From assembly GCF_024199945.1 (NCBI RefSeq), contig NZ_JANADP010000001.1, positions 496,001 through 560,000 on the forward strand: 64,000 nucleotides of DNA, read 5' to 3'. The notes under the pieces were generated by a model. The model made no database searches and had not been told where the DNA came from. It worked only from the letters and a program-made list of their open reading frames with translations. The translations under genes and the position numbers were made by a program. Below, one piece after another: positions 36,214-45,555 of this stretch. Source of the DNA: Bradyrhizobium sp. CCGUVB4N. Lineage in GTDB: Bacteria > Pseudomonadota > Alphaproteobacteria > Rhizobiales > Xanthobacteraceae. Every line of letters begins with the position of its first letter. The first letter of the stretch is position 1.

Positions 36214-39030
36214 CTAGCTGAAGAAATGCCCGCCCGAGGCCTGCGCATAGGCCTGCCATTGATGATCGAGCACGATCGTCTCGTGGCTGCCGTTGCTCTG
36301 GCTGATGTCGATCACGAGGTCGTTGGCGCCGCCGCGCTGGGCGGTGACGTCGGCCGACGCCTTGACGAGATCGGCCAGCGCCGCCATCGAGTTCACGACC
36401 ACGCCAGAGCCGGCGCCTTCGCCGGTGTTGAGCACGGTCGCGGGATGCGCGCCTGACGAGGCGAAGGTGCTGGCCTCGTAATCGTAGAGCACCAGTGCAT
36501 CACCCTTGTTGAAGTTGAGGTCGAACACGGTGTCGGTGGCGCGCTGGCCGGCGGCCTGGTCGGTGCCGTTGAAGCGGAATTGATCCGCGCCGGCGCCGCC
36601 ATAGAGCAGATCGTTGCCGCCACCGCCGTTGAGCACGTCGGAATGCAGCCCGCCGATCAGGATGTCGTTGCCACCCTTGCCGTCGAGGAAGCTGCCGACC
36701 GGGCTGAACAGATTGGCGATCAAGAGATTGTTGCCGCTGTTGCCCTCGACCAGATTGTCGGAGACGACGGTGATCGTGGTGCCGCCATGGCCGTCGGACG
36801 CAAGCTGGTAGTTCAGCCCCGACGCATAGGCATGCGAGTCGAGCTGGAGCGTGATGGTGCCGGAATTGCCGCCGGTGATGGTGAGCACATTGTCGGCCGA
36901 CAACGTCGCTTTCGTCGCCTTGCCGATGCCGGCGAGGTCGATGGTGTCACCGACGCCAAAGCCCTCGATCGTGTTGTCGAGATGGCCATGGTCCAGCGCC
37001 GCCTTGTCGATCTTCAGCGTCTGCGCGCCGCTCTCGAAGGTGATCGCCCCGGTGCCGGCCGCGTCGAGCGCCGCGAGTTCCAGCGTGCCGGCATGCAGCG
37101 TGGTGCCGCCGGTATAGAAGCTGGTCTGGCTCAGAACGGTGGTGCCGGTGCCGGCCTGATCGAGCGAGCCGTTGCCCGAGATCGTGCTGTTGAACACGAA
37201 GACGTCGGAATGCGTCGAGGCGAGCACGCCGTTGTCGATGACGTTGCCGGCGAGCGAGCCGCCGTCGGAAACAGTCAGCCTGGCGCCGGTCTCGATGCTG
37301 ATGCCGGAGGTGAAGCTTTCGGCATCGGTCACGGACCAGCTGCCGCCCTGCACATCGAGCACCTCGAAATTCACCGTGTGCGCCAGCGTGCCGGAGCCGG
37401 TGCCGAGCAGGTTGAAGGTGTCGGTGCCGTCGCCGCCGTCGATCGTGCTGGTGAAGACAGCACCGGTGTAGTCGTTGACGATGTCGTCGCCGCCGCCGAG
37501 TGCGACGCTGCCCTCGATCGTGCCGTGATTGGTGATGGTGTCGGCAAAGGTGTCGGTGATGGAGATCGCCTCGCCATTGCCGCCGTGGATGAGACCCCAG
37601 TTCACGATCGTCGTCGGCGCCCAGCCGTTGCCGCCATTGCTGCCGTTGCTGCCATCGGGGCCGCCGGTGCCGTCACTGTCGTTGACGGTGATCGCGCGCT
37701 CGAAGCTGGTGATGACGCCGCCGATCTCGTTGATGATGGTGCCGCCGCCGATAGTGACGGCCTCCTGCAGGTCGACCGTCCCGTCGGCCTCGACGACATG
37801 CACGCCGGTGGCCTGGATGGTGCCGAAATTGTCGAGCGTCAAAAGGCCGTCCACGTCGATGCCGTCGCCGTCCACCGCCACGCCGGCGTTATAGCCGCCG
37901 GTGCCGATGATGATGCCGTGATTGGTCACTGTGGTCATCGACAGGCTGGGCGTGTCCAGATTGATACCGCTGCCGAGATCGCCGGTGATGGTGCCGTCAT
38001 TGTTGACGGTGACGGGCTGGTCGCCGGTGATGCCGTGACGGGTGCCCTCGATATTGCCGCCGGTATGGTTGTTGACGGTGCCGCCGGCATTGCCCTGGAA
38101 GTCGATGCCGTCATTGTCGTCGCCGCCGGCATTGCCGCCGAAGACCTTGCCGTAATTGTCGATCACCATGTTGACGCCGCCGCGGATCGCGTCAGCATCG
38201 GCCGCCTTGATCAGCCCGGTCGCCTCGTTGGTGAGGTGAATGGTACCGTTGATCGAGACCAGGTCGGTGAAATCGATCGCCTGGCCGTTGCTGGAGCCCG
38301 ATCCTGTCGACTGGATGGTGCCGGCATTGTCCACGGTGACAGAGTAGGTGGCGGTCGTGGTCAGCGTCGCGGCGGTGATGCGGACCGCATCGCCCTGCGA
38401 CTGGATCACGCCGTGCTGGTCGTTGTCGAGCGTGAACGAGGTGATGTTGGTGAGATTCGAGGTGTTGAGGTTGATCGCGCGGCTCGCCGAGGCGGTGGCG
38501 TCGATCAGCCCGTCATTGTCGATGGTGATGATGCCTGCACCGGGACGGATCGCGTCATTGCCGGAGGCGCCGATCACGGCGCCGGTGTGATTGGTGATGT
38601 TGATCGTCTCGGTTGGCGAAACGATCGCGGCGAAGTCGAGCGCCTGGCCGCTCGTGCCCGCGACGATGTTGCCGGACGCATCTACCGTGCCGGAGACGAT
38701 GCTGCCGGAATTGTCGACCGTGATGGTGCCGCCCGAGAGCGCGGTGTTGATGCGGAACGAATCGTCGCCCGTGATCAGCTTGGCGCCGGCCTCGTTGGTG
38801 AAGGAGAGATTGCCCGATGTGAACGAGCCCTTGGTGTCGATGCCGCGCGTCGTCGCCGTGATGGTGCCGGCGTTGTCGATCACGACGGTCTGCCCGGCCG
38901 TGCCGCCGGTCCAGGTGATGTCGGTGGTATCTGACAGCGTGCCGCCGGCCTGGATGATGCCGGTGTCGGTGCCGCTGACGGTCTTCGCGGACGTGACTGT
39001 GGAACCGCTTGCCACGGTGAAAGAAGCCAT
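36214..39030 (-). CDS. Secreted beta-helix protein with RTX calcium-binding repeats
   Basis: The protein has 938 residues and no Cys. Residues 1 to about 560 consist of irregular repeats built on VDNAGTI / IDNDGLI / VTNHGII units, typical of a right-handed beta-helix. An autotransporter-type strand repeat is near 640-690 (FYTGGTTLHAGTLELAAL). RTX nonapeptides lie near 800-830 (GGKGNDILIGG, DVLNGGGGNDLLYGGAGADQ). The last 50 residues (DLVIDISQSNG to SGGHFFS) look like a type I secretion signal region. There is no N-terminal signal peptide, which fits type I export through an ABC/MFP/TolC system encoded elsewhere. A surface or matrix adhesin-like role is likely but unproved. GGGAGGGATC precedes the ATG. 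Confidence 0.88.
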   Translation of the reverse strand: MASFTVASGSTVTSAKTVSGTDTGIIQAGGTLSDTTDITWTGGTAGQTVVIDNAGTITATTRGIDTKGSFTSGNLSFTNEAGAKLITGDDSFRINTALSGGTITVDNSGSIVSGTVDASGNIVAGTSGQALDFAAIVSPTETINITNHTGAVIGASGNDAIRPGAGIITIDNDGLIDATASASRAINLNTSNLTNITSFTLDNDQHGVIQSQGDAVRITAATLTTTATYSVTVDNAGTIQSTGSGSSNGQAIDFTDLVSINGTIHLTNEATGLIKAADADAIRGGVNMVIDNYGKVFGGNAGGDDNDGIDFQGNAGGTVNNHTGGNIEGTRHGITGDQPVTVNNDGTITGDLGSGINLDTPSLSMTTVTNHGIIIGTGGYNAGVAVDGDGIDVDGLLTLDNFGTIQATGVHVVEADGTVDLQEAVTIGGGTIINEIGGVITSFERAITVNDSDGTGGPDGSNGSNGGNGWAPTTIVNWGLIHGGNGEAISITDTFADTITNHGTIEGSVALGGGDDIVNDYTGAVFTSTIDGGDGTDTFNLLGTGSGTLAHTVNFEVLDVQGGSWSVTDAESFTSGISIETGARLTVSDGGSLAGNVIDNGVLASTHSDVFVFNSTISGNGSLDQAGTGTTVLSQTSFYTGGTTLHAGTLELAALDAAGTGAITFESGAQTLKIDKAALDHGHLDNTIEGFGVGDTIDLAGIGKATKATLSADNVLTITGGNSGTITLQLDSHAYASGLNYQLASDGHGGTTITVVSDNLVEGNSGNNLLIANLFSPVGSFLDGKGGNDILIGGLHSDVLNGGGGNDLLYGGAGADQFRFNGTDQAAGQRATDTVFDLNFNKGDALVLYDYEASTFASSGAHPATVLNTGEGAGSGVVVNSMAALADLVKASADVTAQRGGANDLVIDISQSNGSHETIVLDHQWQAYAQASGGHFFS

Positions 39031-39155
39031 GATCCCTCCCTGACGTGCCCTGGAAATTCGGCGCCAGTCGGCACCGCAAAATGTTTGTGGGGCCTGAGCG
39101 GTATCGGCGGGACATGACGGTGGGATGACGCGCTGTTAGATCACGTACAAAGATC

Positions 39156-39221
39156 GTAGCCCGGATGGAACGACTTGTCCGCCGAAGCTCGAAGAGCGAA
39201 GGCGGAAGCGCAATCCGGGAC
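39156..39221. repeat. Palindromic element, family G, with a shared 40-base module
   Basis: The outer arms GTAGCCCGGAT and ATCCGGGAC flank a 40-base hairpin module at 39171-39210, which starts CGACTTGTCCGCC and ends GGCGGAAGCG. The same module recurs inside the family C copy at 61241-61355 (61259-61298), with 37 of 40 bases equal. Confidence 0.75.
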
Positions 39222-39280
39222 CTCAACCGCGCATCTCGTTCCACTCCATGCGGGCTACATGCGTTGGAGAGAAAGGCGGA

Positions 39281-40147
39281 TTACCCGCACGCCCAGTCGA
39301 ATTTCATGTCCTTGAAGTCGAGCTGTGCATTGCCGCCACCAAAATTGTAGCCGCCGAAATATTCCTCGAACTCGATGTAGAACGGGCTCATCTCCGGCAC
39401 CGCCTGGCACGGCCGCATCGTGCCGCCGAGATGATTTTGGGCGTGGTCCTTGCCCCAATCGTGCAGGCGGAAATTGTCGCGGCTCACGACACCGTCGACA
39501 TAGTAATAGTAGGGCTGGTACCCGGTCGGCGGCCCTTCCTTCACATGCTTGTCCTGAGGGCCCTTGCCGGCGTTGGGATCATCGGCGCGGGCCGTCAGCC
39601 CGATGGCGCGGTTTTCGGCGAGATCGTTGCGCGGCGTGCTCGGCAGGAGCTTCTTCGCGTAAGCGGGCGCGGATTCGTGAAACGCGCTAGCGCCGCCGAC
39701 ATCGAGCCAGCGCGGCCGCTCCGCGGTCGCAAGCGCAAGCGGCGCCGGCGGGGTTGCGAACGCGCCGCCATATTCGGCCTTGGTCAATAGGATCGCGGCA
39801 TATTCGTAATCGAGAATGTCGGTCATGCGCGAGAGGCGCGGATGCGCGGGGCGCGCCGCCACCGCCTCGCGGATTTCAGGGTCATCCGGCGCGCCGCCGT
39901 CATTGTGGTCGGGCGCGGTCGCAAAGAACGACACCGCGACGATGTCCTCGCCATGTACGCGGTAATCCTCCGGCAGCAGAAGCGTGAAGCCGTGCATCAG
40001 CGGGTAACCGGTCACGGGATCGAGCGGCCATTGCTCGCTCGCGATGCCCGGCGGCAAGCCATAGACCCAGCCATGGTCGCGTGTGCGGTCGGCGGGGCGG
40101 TCCAGCATCTGCAGATCATACGCACGCGAAGGCAAGGCAAACGCCAC
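39281..40147 (-). CDS. Uncharacterised 288-residue protein, possibly DUF1963/YwqG-like
   Basis: The GTG at 40147 is preferred because GGGAG lies 6 bases upstream; the frame opens earlier, at 40234, inside a repeat. The sequence is rich in Tyr, Trp, Pro and Asp, with distinctive stretches PPGIASEQWPLDPVTGYPLM near the N-terminus and YFGGYNFGGGNAQLDFKDMK at the C-terminus. There is no signal peptide. A weak resemblance to DUF1963 proteins (food-vacuole/YwqG type) is a guess from the WP...PL pattern and Gly-rich end. Function unknown. A 9-bp inverted repeat lies just upstream. Confidence 0.75.
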   Translation of the reverse strand: MAFALPSRAYDLQMLDRPADRTRDHGWVYGLPPGIASEQWPLDPVTGYPLMHGFTLLLPEDYRVHGEDIVAVSFFATAPDHNDGGAPDDPEIREAVAARPAHPRLSRMTDILDYEYAAILLTKAEYGGAFATPPAPLALATAERPRWLDVGGASAFHESAPAYAKKLLPSTPRNDLAENRAIGLTARADDPNAGKGPQDKHVKEGPPTGYQPYYYYVDGVVSRDNFRLHDWGKDHAQNHLGGTMRPCQAVPEMSPFYIEFEEYFGGYNFGGGNAQLDFKDMKFDWACG

Positions 40148-40166
40148 AGGTCTCTCCCATCCGAAG

Positions 40167-40190
40167 TCAGGCCTCGTCGCTGAGGCCTGA
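40167..40190. promoter_or_regulatory. Perfect 9-bp inverted repeat upstream of the 39281-40147 gene
   Basis: Arms TCAGGCCTC (40167-40175) and GAGGCCTGA (40182-40190) are separated by 6 bases. It lies about 20 bp upstream of the GTG start. It could be an operator or an mRNA 5' hairpin; the sequence alone does not decide. Confidence 0.5.
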
Positions 40191-40229
40191 GTTAGTCGCG
40201 GGGAGAAGCGATGTGGTTCGTGGGGGCGC

Positions 40230-40378
40230 CACAAACTCCGTTGTCGTCCCGGCGAAAGCCGGGACCCATAGCCCCAGGGAGCAGTTTGGCGAAGATTGGT
40301 CGTTCGGTACTAATACCAACCGCAATCGATAGATTCCGCGGTATGGGTCCCGGCCTTCGCCGGGACGACCGCAACTCG
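40230..40378. repeat. Intergenic palindromic element, family A, copy 3
   Basis: The left arm begins CAAACTCCGTTGTCGTCCCG and the right arm has GGTATGGGTCCCGGCCTTCG. Internal CCCCAGGGAGCAGTTTGGCG and ATCGATAGATTCCGCGGTAT correspond to copies 1 and 2. The middle is the least conserved part. Confidence 0.85.
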
Positions 40379-40560
40379 CGGCTTCAAACACATCAGAGCT
40401 TGGTGATCTCAGGCCCCAAACGCCCGATGATGCCATCATGCCGGTGTTTTGCCCGACGTGTCAAACGGCGCTGACCGCCCCGGCGTGGCGCTTGCGCAAA
40501 TCGTCGATCCCACAGCCCCGCCTACTGTGCATGGGGTTGTTTTCGACTTTTTGTTTGCGG
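40379..40560. other. Remaining intergenic DNA with possible repeat fragments
   Basis: No gene is seen. The stretches CCGGTGTTTTGCCCGACGTG (40440-40459) and CTGTGCATGGGGTTGTTTTC are, from general knowledge, like short sequences that recur in Bradyrhizobium genomes, but neither has a second copy in this window. Confidence 0.35.
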
Positions 40561-43008
40561 TTACCCTCTGCGCCGCGCGGCGGAGGCATCGACCAGCGCG
40601 TCCGCTTCGTCATGCCAGGATAAGATCTCCATCGCCAGCACCGGATGATTGAAACCCTTGAGCTGGAGATCGTCGAGCGCGCGGGCTTCGACGGAGTGTT
40701 CGACCATGCCGTAGACGCGGCGGCTCACCACGATCTGGTTGGCCAGCGCCTCGCCGCAGAGGCGGGAGGCGAGGTTGGTGACGCTGCCGATCGCGGCATA
40801 TTCCAGCCGCTGTTCGAAGCCGACCTGGCCGAGCGTAGCATAGCCGAGCGCGATGCCGATGCCGAAGCCGAGGCTGTGGCCGCGGTTGCGCCAGCGCTCG
40901 GTCAGCGGGCCGATGGTGTCGCGCATCTCCACCGCCATCTTCACGGCGCGCGCGGTGTGGTCCTCGAACTGGATCGGCGCGTTGAACAGGATCATCACGC
41001 CGTCGCCGGCATATTTGTCGAGCGTGCCCTCGTATTTGAAGATCAGCTTGCCGAGCGCGGCGTGATATTCGCGCAGCACGTTCATTGCCTCTTCGGGCTC
41101 GGTCGCCTCGGTGAAGGCGGTGAAGCCGCGCAGGTCGCAGAACACCACGGTGACTTCGCGGCGCTGGCTGGTCAGCAGCCCCTCGGGACTGTCGGAGGAG
41201 GCGATCAGCTGCGCCACCTGCGGCGCCAGGAAACGCTCGAGCTTGCGGATGCGCTCGATCTCGCCGAGCTGGGTCTCGACGCGTTCCTCCAGCGACTTGT
41301 TCCAGTTCTTCAGCTGCTCGGTCTGCTCGCGCAGCTTGTCGGCCTGGGCGCGCACGGTCTCGTTCGCGGTCTCCAGCGCGTGGCTCTTGTGGTCGACCTC
41401 GGTGAACAGGCGCGCATTGCGCATCGCCAGCACCGCCTGGTTGGCGAAGGTGCGCATCAGGCCGGTGAGGCTGCCTTCGAACGCGCCGCTGGCACGGCGC
41501 AGCACCACCAGCGAGCCGAGCGTGCCCTGCTGATCGACCAGCGGCACCGCCAGCACCGAATGGAAGCCGGCGCTGACCGCGACGTCGCGCAGCGGCTGCC
41601 CGGCGGCGTGATCGAGATCGGCAATCGCGATCGGCTCGCCGCGCGCGGCGGCCTCGCTCAAAATGTTCTCGCCTTCGTCGATCGTGACGTGGGCGCCCTC
41701 GACCGATTTGTCGATGCCGTCGGCCTCGACCAGGTTGAAGCGGCGTCGCTCGGCGTCGTAGCCGTAGATCGCCACCGCGTCGGCGTGGCTGATCTCCAGC
41801 GCACGCGCGGCGATGGTCGGCAGCACGGCGTTGAGGTCGAGCGAGGATGCGACCGCGCGGCCGACCTCTTCCAGCACCTTCAGCTCGTTGATCGACTGCG
41901 CGAGATCGCGGGTGCGCGCCTCGACCTTTGTTTCGAGATCCGAATAGGTCTCCTGGAGCTGGCCGGCCATGCGGTTGAACTGGCCGGCGAGCTCCTCCAG
42001 CTCGTCGGAGGTGTGCACGTCGATGCGGTGGCTGAAGTCGCCTTCGCCGAGCTTGTGCGCGCCGTCGCGCAGCGCGGTGATCGGGATGATCATGCGGCGC
42101 GCCAGCAGCGTGCCGGCGAGGATCGCGACCAGCAGGCCCATGCCGATCAAAAGCGCGATGCGCACGAGTTGGTCGCGGATCGGTGTCAGCGCCTGCACGG
42201 TCGGCTGCTCGAACAACACGCTCCAGCCGAGTTTCGGCACCGGGCTTGCGGCGGTCAGCACCGAATGGCCGTTGAAGTCGGTGCCTGATGTGTCGGGCTC
42301 ACGGCCGGGCGAGATCGCAGCCGCGACCTGCGCCAGCTTCGACAGATCCTTGCCGATTTCGGGTCCCTTCGACGAGGCCGCCAGCACGCGGCCGCGCGCG
42401 TCGACCACATAGGCGAAGGCGGCCTTGCCGACCTGGGCGTCGGACAGGAAGTCGGAGAGGAAGCTGAGATCAATCTCCGCCACGGTGACGCCGGCATTGA
42501 AGCCAGAATGCGCCACCGAGATCGACATCACCGGCTTCTGATCGACGAAGCTCGCCGCCGAATAGCTGACCCCGCGCGCCACCGCGTCGGTGAAGCGCAT
42601 GTCGCGGGCGAGGTCGGCGTGGCCGCCCGTCGTGGTCGACTGGCGCGAGACGCGCAGCACCTCGTGGCCGTCGCCGTTGAGCTGGAACAGCTGGGAGACG
42701 ACGGAGACCTGCTGCAGCAGCTGGGCGTAATCGGCGCGGCGCTTCTCCAGCGTGTCCCGGCTTGCCGTCGTCACCCAGCTGATCTGGCGCTCGAGCTCGG
42801 AGATGGATTGCTCCATGCGCCGGGCGGCGGCCTGCGCCTTGTCTTCCAATCCGTCGGTCAGCGATGTCTTGGTGGCGCGATAGGAGATCCAGGTCTCCAT
42901 CGCGCCGTTGACGGCGAGCACGAACACGACGAGGCCGACGAGGGAGGCGACGTATTTGACGAAAAGGCCCTCGCGCAGAAACCAGGTCTTGTCTTTCGCT
43001 CCCGCCAT
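40561..43008 (-). CDS. Membrane class III adenylate/guanylate cyclase (Cache-HAMP-GAF-cyclase)
   Basis: The protein has 815 residues from the ATG at 43008, which has GAGAGGA upstream; another ATG at 43029 is less well placed. TM1 is at about 15-36, a Cache-like sensor at 45-275, TM2 at about 282-303, HAMP at about 304-360, GAF at about 390-530, a coiled coil at 535-590, and the cyclase homology domain from about 615. The metal-binding Asp residues are present: Asp625 (VVFCDLRGFTAFTE) and about Asp669 (LDKYAGDGVMILFN). The substrate-pocket segment EYAAIGSVTNLASRLC is close to bacterial adenylate cyclases. It should make cAMP in response to signals at both the membrane and the GAF domain. The CRP-type gene at 45556 is two genes away. 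Confidence 0.93.
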   Translation of the reverse strand: MAGAKDKTWFLREGLFVKYVASLVGLVVFVLAVNGAMETWISYRATKTSLTDGLEDKAQAAARRMEQSISELERQISWVTTASRDTLEKRRADYAQLLQQVSVVSQLFQLNGDGHEVLRVSRQSTTTGGHADLARDMRFTDAVARGVSYSAASFVDQKPVMSISVAHSGFNAGVTVAEIDLSFLSDFLSDAQVGKAAFAYVVDARGRVLAASSKGPEIGKDLSKLAQVAAAISPGREPDTSGTDFNGHSVLTAASPVPKLGWSVLFEQPTVQALTPIRDQLVRIALLIGMGLLVAILAGTLLARRMIIPITALRDGAHKLGEGDFSHRIDVHTSDELEELAGQFNRMAGQLQETYSDLETKVEARTRDLAQSINELKVLEEVGRAVASSLDLNAVLPTIAARALEISHADAVAIYGYDAERRRFNLVEADGIDKSVEGAHVTIDEGENILSEAAARGEPIAIADLDHAAGQPLRDVAVSAGFHSVLAVPLVDQQGTLGSLVVLRRASGAFEGSLTGLMRTFANQAVLAMRNARLFTEVDHKSHALETANETVRAQADKLREQTEQLKNWNKSLEERVETQLGEIERIRKLERFLAPQVAQLIASSDSPEGLLTSQRREVTVVFCDLRGFTAFTEATEPEEAMNVLREYHAALGKLIFKYEGTLDKYAGDGVMILFNAPIQFEDHTARAVKMAVEMRDTIGPLTERWRNRGHSLGFGIGIALGYATLGQVGFEQRLEYAAIGSVTNLASRLCGEALANQIVVSRRVYGMVEHSVEARALDDLQLKGFNHPVLAMEILSWHDEADALVDASAARRRG

Positions 43009-43263
43009 CCGGATCCTCTCGCGCCGCAACCGACGCCGGCGCTATGGGCCGTACGGGCCCCGCGGCTCTTCTACCACAATTTGGGCCTTTGGACCGGCAG
43101 GGGGCCGGTCAAGGGCGGGTGTGGTTACCCGCCGCCGACGTGGGGGCGGCTGGCCGGGCGGTGAATTGTCGCAGCCGGCAGGCCGCCTCGTCCGTTCGGA
43201 TGAAGAACTGTGTGATGAGGCCGTGTAAGGCTGCGCGCGGAGTTCGCCGCCTTGGTCCGCCAA

Positions 43264-45309
43264 TCACCGATTAAACAACTGCCGCATCACGTCGTTCATC
43301 GGCTGGCTGTCCTGCTGCGCCTCGGGCGGGTCCTGGGTCGGAGGGGTCGGCGAAGCCTGGGGGGCCGGTGTGGTCGGGCTGCCTGGCAGGCTGCGGCTCC
43401 GGCCGGTGCCGTTTCCGGCGCCGCTCGAGAGCCCCTGCTGGATCAGGTTGCCGATCGCCTCGCCCAGCTGGCCGCCGAGCAGATTGTTTTGCCCCTGTCC
43501 CTGCCCTTGCTGCTGCGTCTGCGGATTGGCATTGCCGGCCGCGTTGCCGCCACCGGGTGCGGCGGTGCCGCCGAGGCCGAAACTGTTCAGGATGTTGCCG
43601 AGCCCGGCTCCGTCAGGCCCGAACAGGCCCTTGCCCATCTCGCGCAATTTGGCATAGGCGGCATCCGGATTGTCGAGCACACCGGCCATGTCGGGATAGA
43701 TCCGCGGCTGCGACCACGCGCCGGTGATCATCACGGGAATGCCGAAGCCGACGGGATCGGAGGTGCGGCCCTGGCCTTCGGTCGTCATCACCAGTTTCGG
43801 CTCGACGCGAAAGCCCATCATCTTGGTGTCGAGCGCAATGGTGCCGGCGCCGGTGACGCGCACCAGCGGCCCGATCAGATTGAGATCGGTCGTCACCGCC
43901 TGGCCCTTGTCGATGCGGAAGGACGCCGAGAGCTGCGACAGGTCCGTGCTCTGCTCCTGGCTGTCCTGCCAGCCCGACAGCGTGCCCGACGTCAGCGAAC
44001 GGATCATCTGCGCGACGTTGATGCCGCGGATGGCGCCGTCCTGGAAACTGACGAAGGCGGTGCCCTGCATGTTCGCCATCAGCGCGCGCTGGCTGGTGCC
44101 GGCACTGCGCAACGCGAGCTTGGCTTGCAGCTTGCCGTCGATCCGGTCGAACTCGGCAAGGCCCTGCAGCAGCGGCAGCGCGCGCACGCCGACGAGGTCG
44201 GAATGCATCGCAAAGCTCGGCGCGCCGCTGGTCGCATCCAAAATCACCTCGCCCGCGACCTGGCCGCCATAGGCGCCGAGATTGGCGGTGCCCGCCTTCA
44301 AGATGCCGCCGGCAAGTTTGGCATCGACCGCCAGCGGCGCAAGACGGGCGTCGCCGACGACGGCTTCGTTGGCCGAGATCCTGATCTGCGCGTCGACATA
44401 ATTAAGTCCGGACACGTCGATCGGCGCATCGCTCCAGGGTTGCCCGGTCGTACCGTCAGGCGATTTCGCCAGCGGGATCGCGAGCCGCTGGAAATCGAGA
44501 TCGACCTTCACGAGCGGCTTGCTCGCGATGTCAACCGAGGCCCAGCCGTTGAATGCGCCATCGCCGAACGTGCCGTTGACGCCATTGACCATCACGACCG
44601 CACCGTTGAGCCGCAGCTCCGCGTGGCCGGCGAGCTGCGACTTCAGCACGTCGGGCATATCGATGGCGAAATCCACCGGGATGGTCTGCCGCTCGATCGG
44701 CGGCGCCGGTGTCGTGGCCCTGATGTCGAATTTGGTCGGATGATCGCCGACGCGCGCGGTTCCGGCGATATTGACCTTGCGGTCGCGGCCCATGACGGCG
44801 TCGGCATCGATCGCGCTGATGCGGCCGTCGACGCGATCGCGCACGCGCGAGAATGCGACTTCGCCGTTGGTGACCTTGATGCGGTCGATGGTCGCGCCGT
44901 CCATGTCGAGCGCAAGCGGCTTCGGCGAGGTATCGGCGTTGGGCAGGCGCTCGCGCAGCAGCGGTTGATACAGCACCGGATGGGTGACGATGATCTCGCT
45001 GATCTTCGGACGACCCGACCACACGCTTGCGAGCGACATGTCCGCCTGCACGCTGTCGATCGTCACGCGCGTGATGCCGCTGCGGTCCTTGGGGTCCTGG
45101 AGCGTGAGATCGTTCAGCGTGACGTTCAGCGTCGGCCACAGGCTGATCTTGGTGGTTCCGTCGATCGACAGGCGATAGCCGCTCGCCTGCTCGACGCGCG
45201 AGGCGATGGTCGCGGTCAGGAAGCCCGAGGGAATCCCGATCACCTGCAGGAGTGCGATCACGACGATGACGGCGAGCAAAGCTACGCCGGCGAATTTCAC
45301 TGCTCTCAT
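43264..45309 (-). CDS. AsmA-family envelope protein
   Basis: The protein has 681 residues. An N-terminal TM helix (7-25, GVALLAVIVVIALLQVIGIP) is followed by the AsmA N-terminal pattern (SIDGTTKISLWPTLNVTLND, then LTLQDPKD). A long beta-rich region ends with an AsmA C-terminal domain (MANMQGTAFVSFQDGAIRGI, then NVAQMIRSL). The last 110 residues are low-complexity (Gln/Gly/Pro/Asn-rich, such as QTQQQGQGQGQNN). AsmA-like proteins form long grooves thought to move phospholipids between membranes. It is divergent from the CRP-type gene and shares its intergenic region. SD is weak. Confidence 0.9.
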   Translation of the reverse strand: MRAVKFAGVALLAVIVVIALLQVIGIPSGFLTATIASRVEQASGYRLSIDGTTKISLWPTLNVTLNDLTLQDPKDRSGITRVTIDSVQADMSLASVWSGRPKISEIIVTHPVLYQPLLRERLPNADTSPKPLALDMDGATIDRIKVTNGEVAFSRVRDRVDGRISAIDADAVMGRDRKVNIAGTARVGDHPTKFDIRATTPAPPIERQTIPVDFAIDMPDVLKSQLAGHAELRLNGAVVMVNGVNGTFGDGAFNGWASVDIASKPLVKVDLDFQRLAIPLAKSPDGTTGQPWSDAPIDVSGLNYVDAQIRISANEAVVGDARLAPLAVDAKLAGGILKAGTANLGAYGGQVAGEVILDATSGAPSFAMHSDLVGVRALPLLQGLAEFDRIDGKLQAKLALRSAGTSQRALMANMQGTAFVSFQDGAIRGINVAQMIRSLTSGTLSGWQDSQEQSTDLSQLSASFRIDKGQAVTTDLNLIGPLVRVTGAGTIALDTKMMGFRVEPKLVMTTEGQGRTSDPVGFGIPVMITGAWSQPRIYPDMAGVLDNPDAAYAKLREMGKGLFGPDGAGLGNILNSFGLGGTAAPGGGNAAGNANPQTQQQGQGQGQNNLLGGQLGEAIGNLIQQGLSSGAGNGTGRSRSLPGSPTTPAPQASPTPPTQDPPEAQQDSQPMNDVMRQLFNR

Positions 45310-45437
45310 GTCGACTTTCCAACGACGGACGAGCGGCGTCGAATCCGGCAGATTGCCCGTCCTTCGCGCCCGAGTTTATCCCGGGACGGGAAGCCGCTCC
45401 AAGCGGCTAAAATTAGTCGGGAGGTGCTGCAAAGTTA

Positions 45438-45453
45438 TGTGACTTATGACACA
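45438..45453. promoter_or_regulatory. CRP-type site TGTGACTTATGACACA (one mismatch)
   Basis: It differs from TGTGA-N6-TCACA at a single position. It is centred 110 bp upstream of the CRP-type gene at 45556 and 136 bp upstream of the AsmA gene. The position suits autoregulation of the CRP gene; this is inference. Confidence 0.5.
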
Positions 45454-45555
45454 CTTCTCCGACGCGGTTTTACGCGATTCTGACGATGATGCTTCCAAGC
45501 GATTTGCAAGCGATTTGCCAAAGAAACTGGCCAAGAAATTCACAAGGACGTTGAA

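Noticed and set aside
36580..38934. Long plus-strand frame opposite the beta-helix protein
   Set aside because: The product is a repetitive Asp/Gly/Ala/Val string. The minus-strand frame has RTX motifs and a strong ribosome site.
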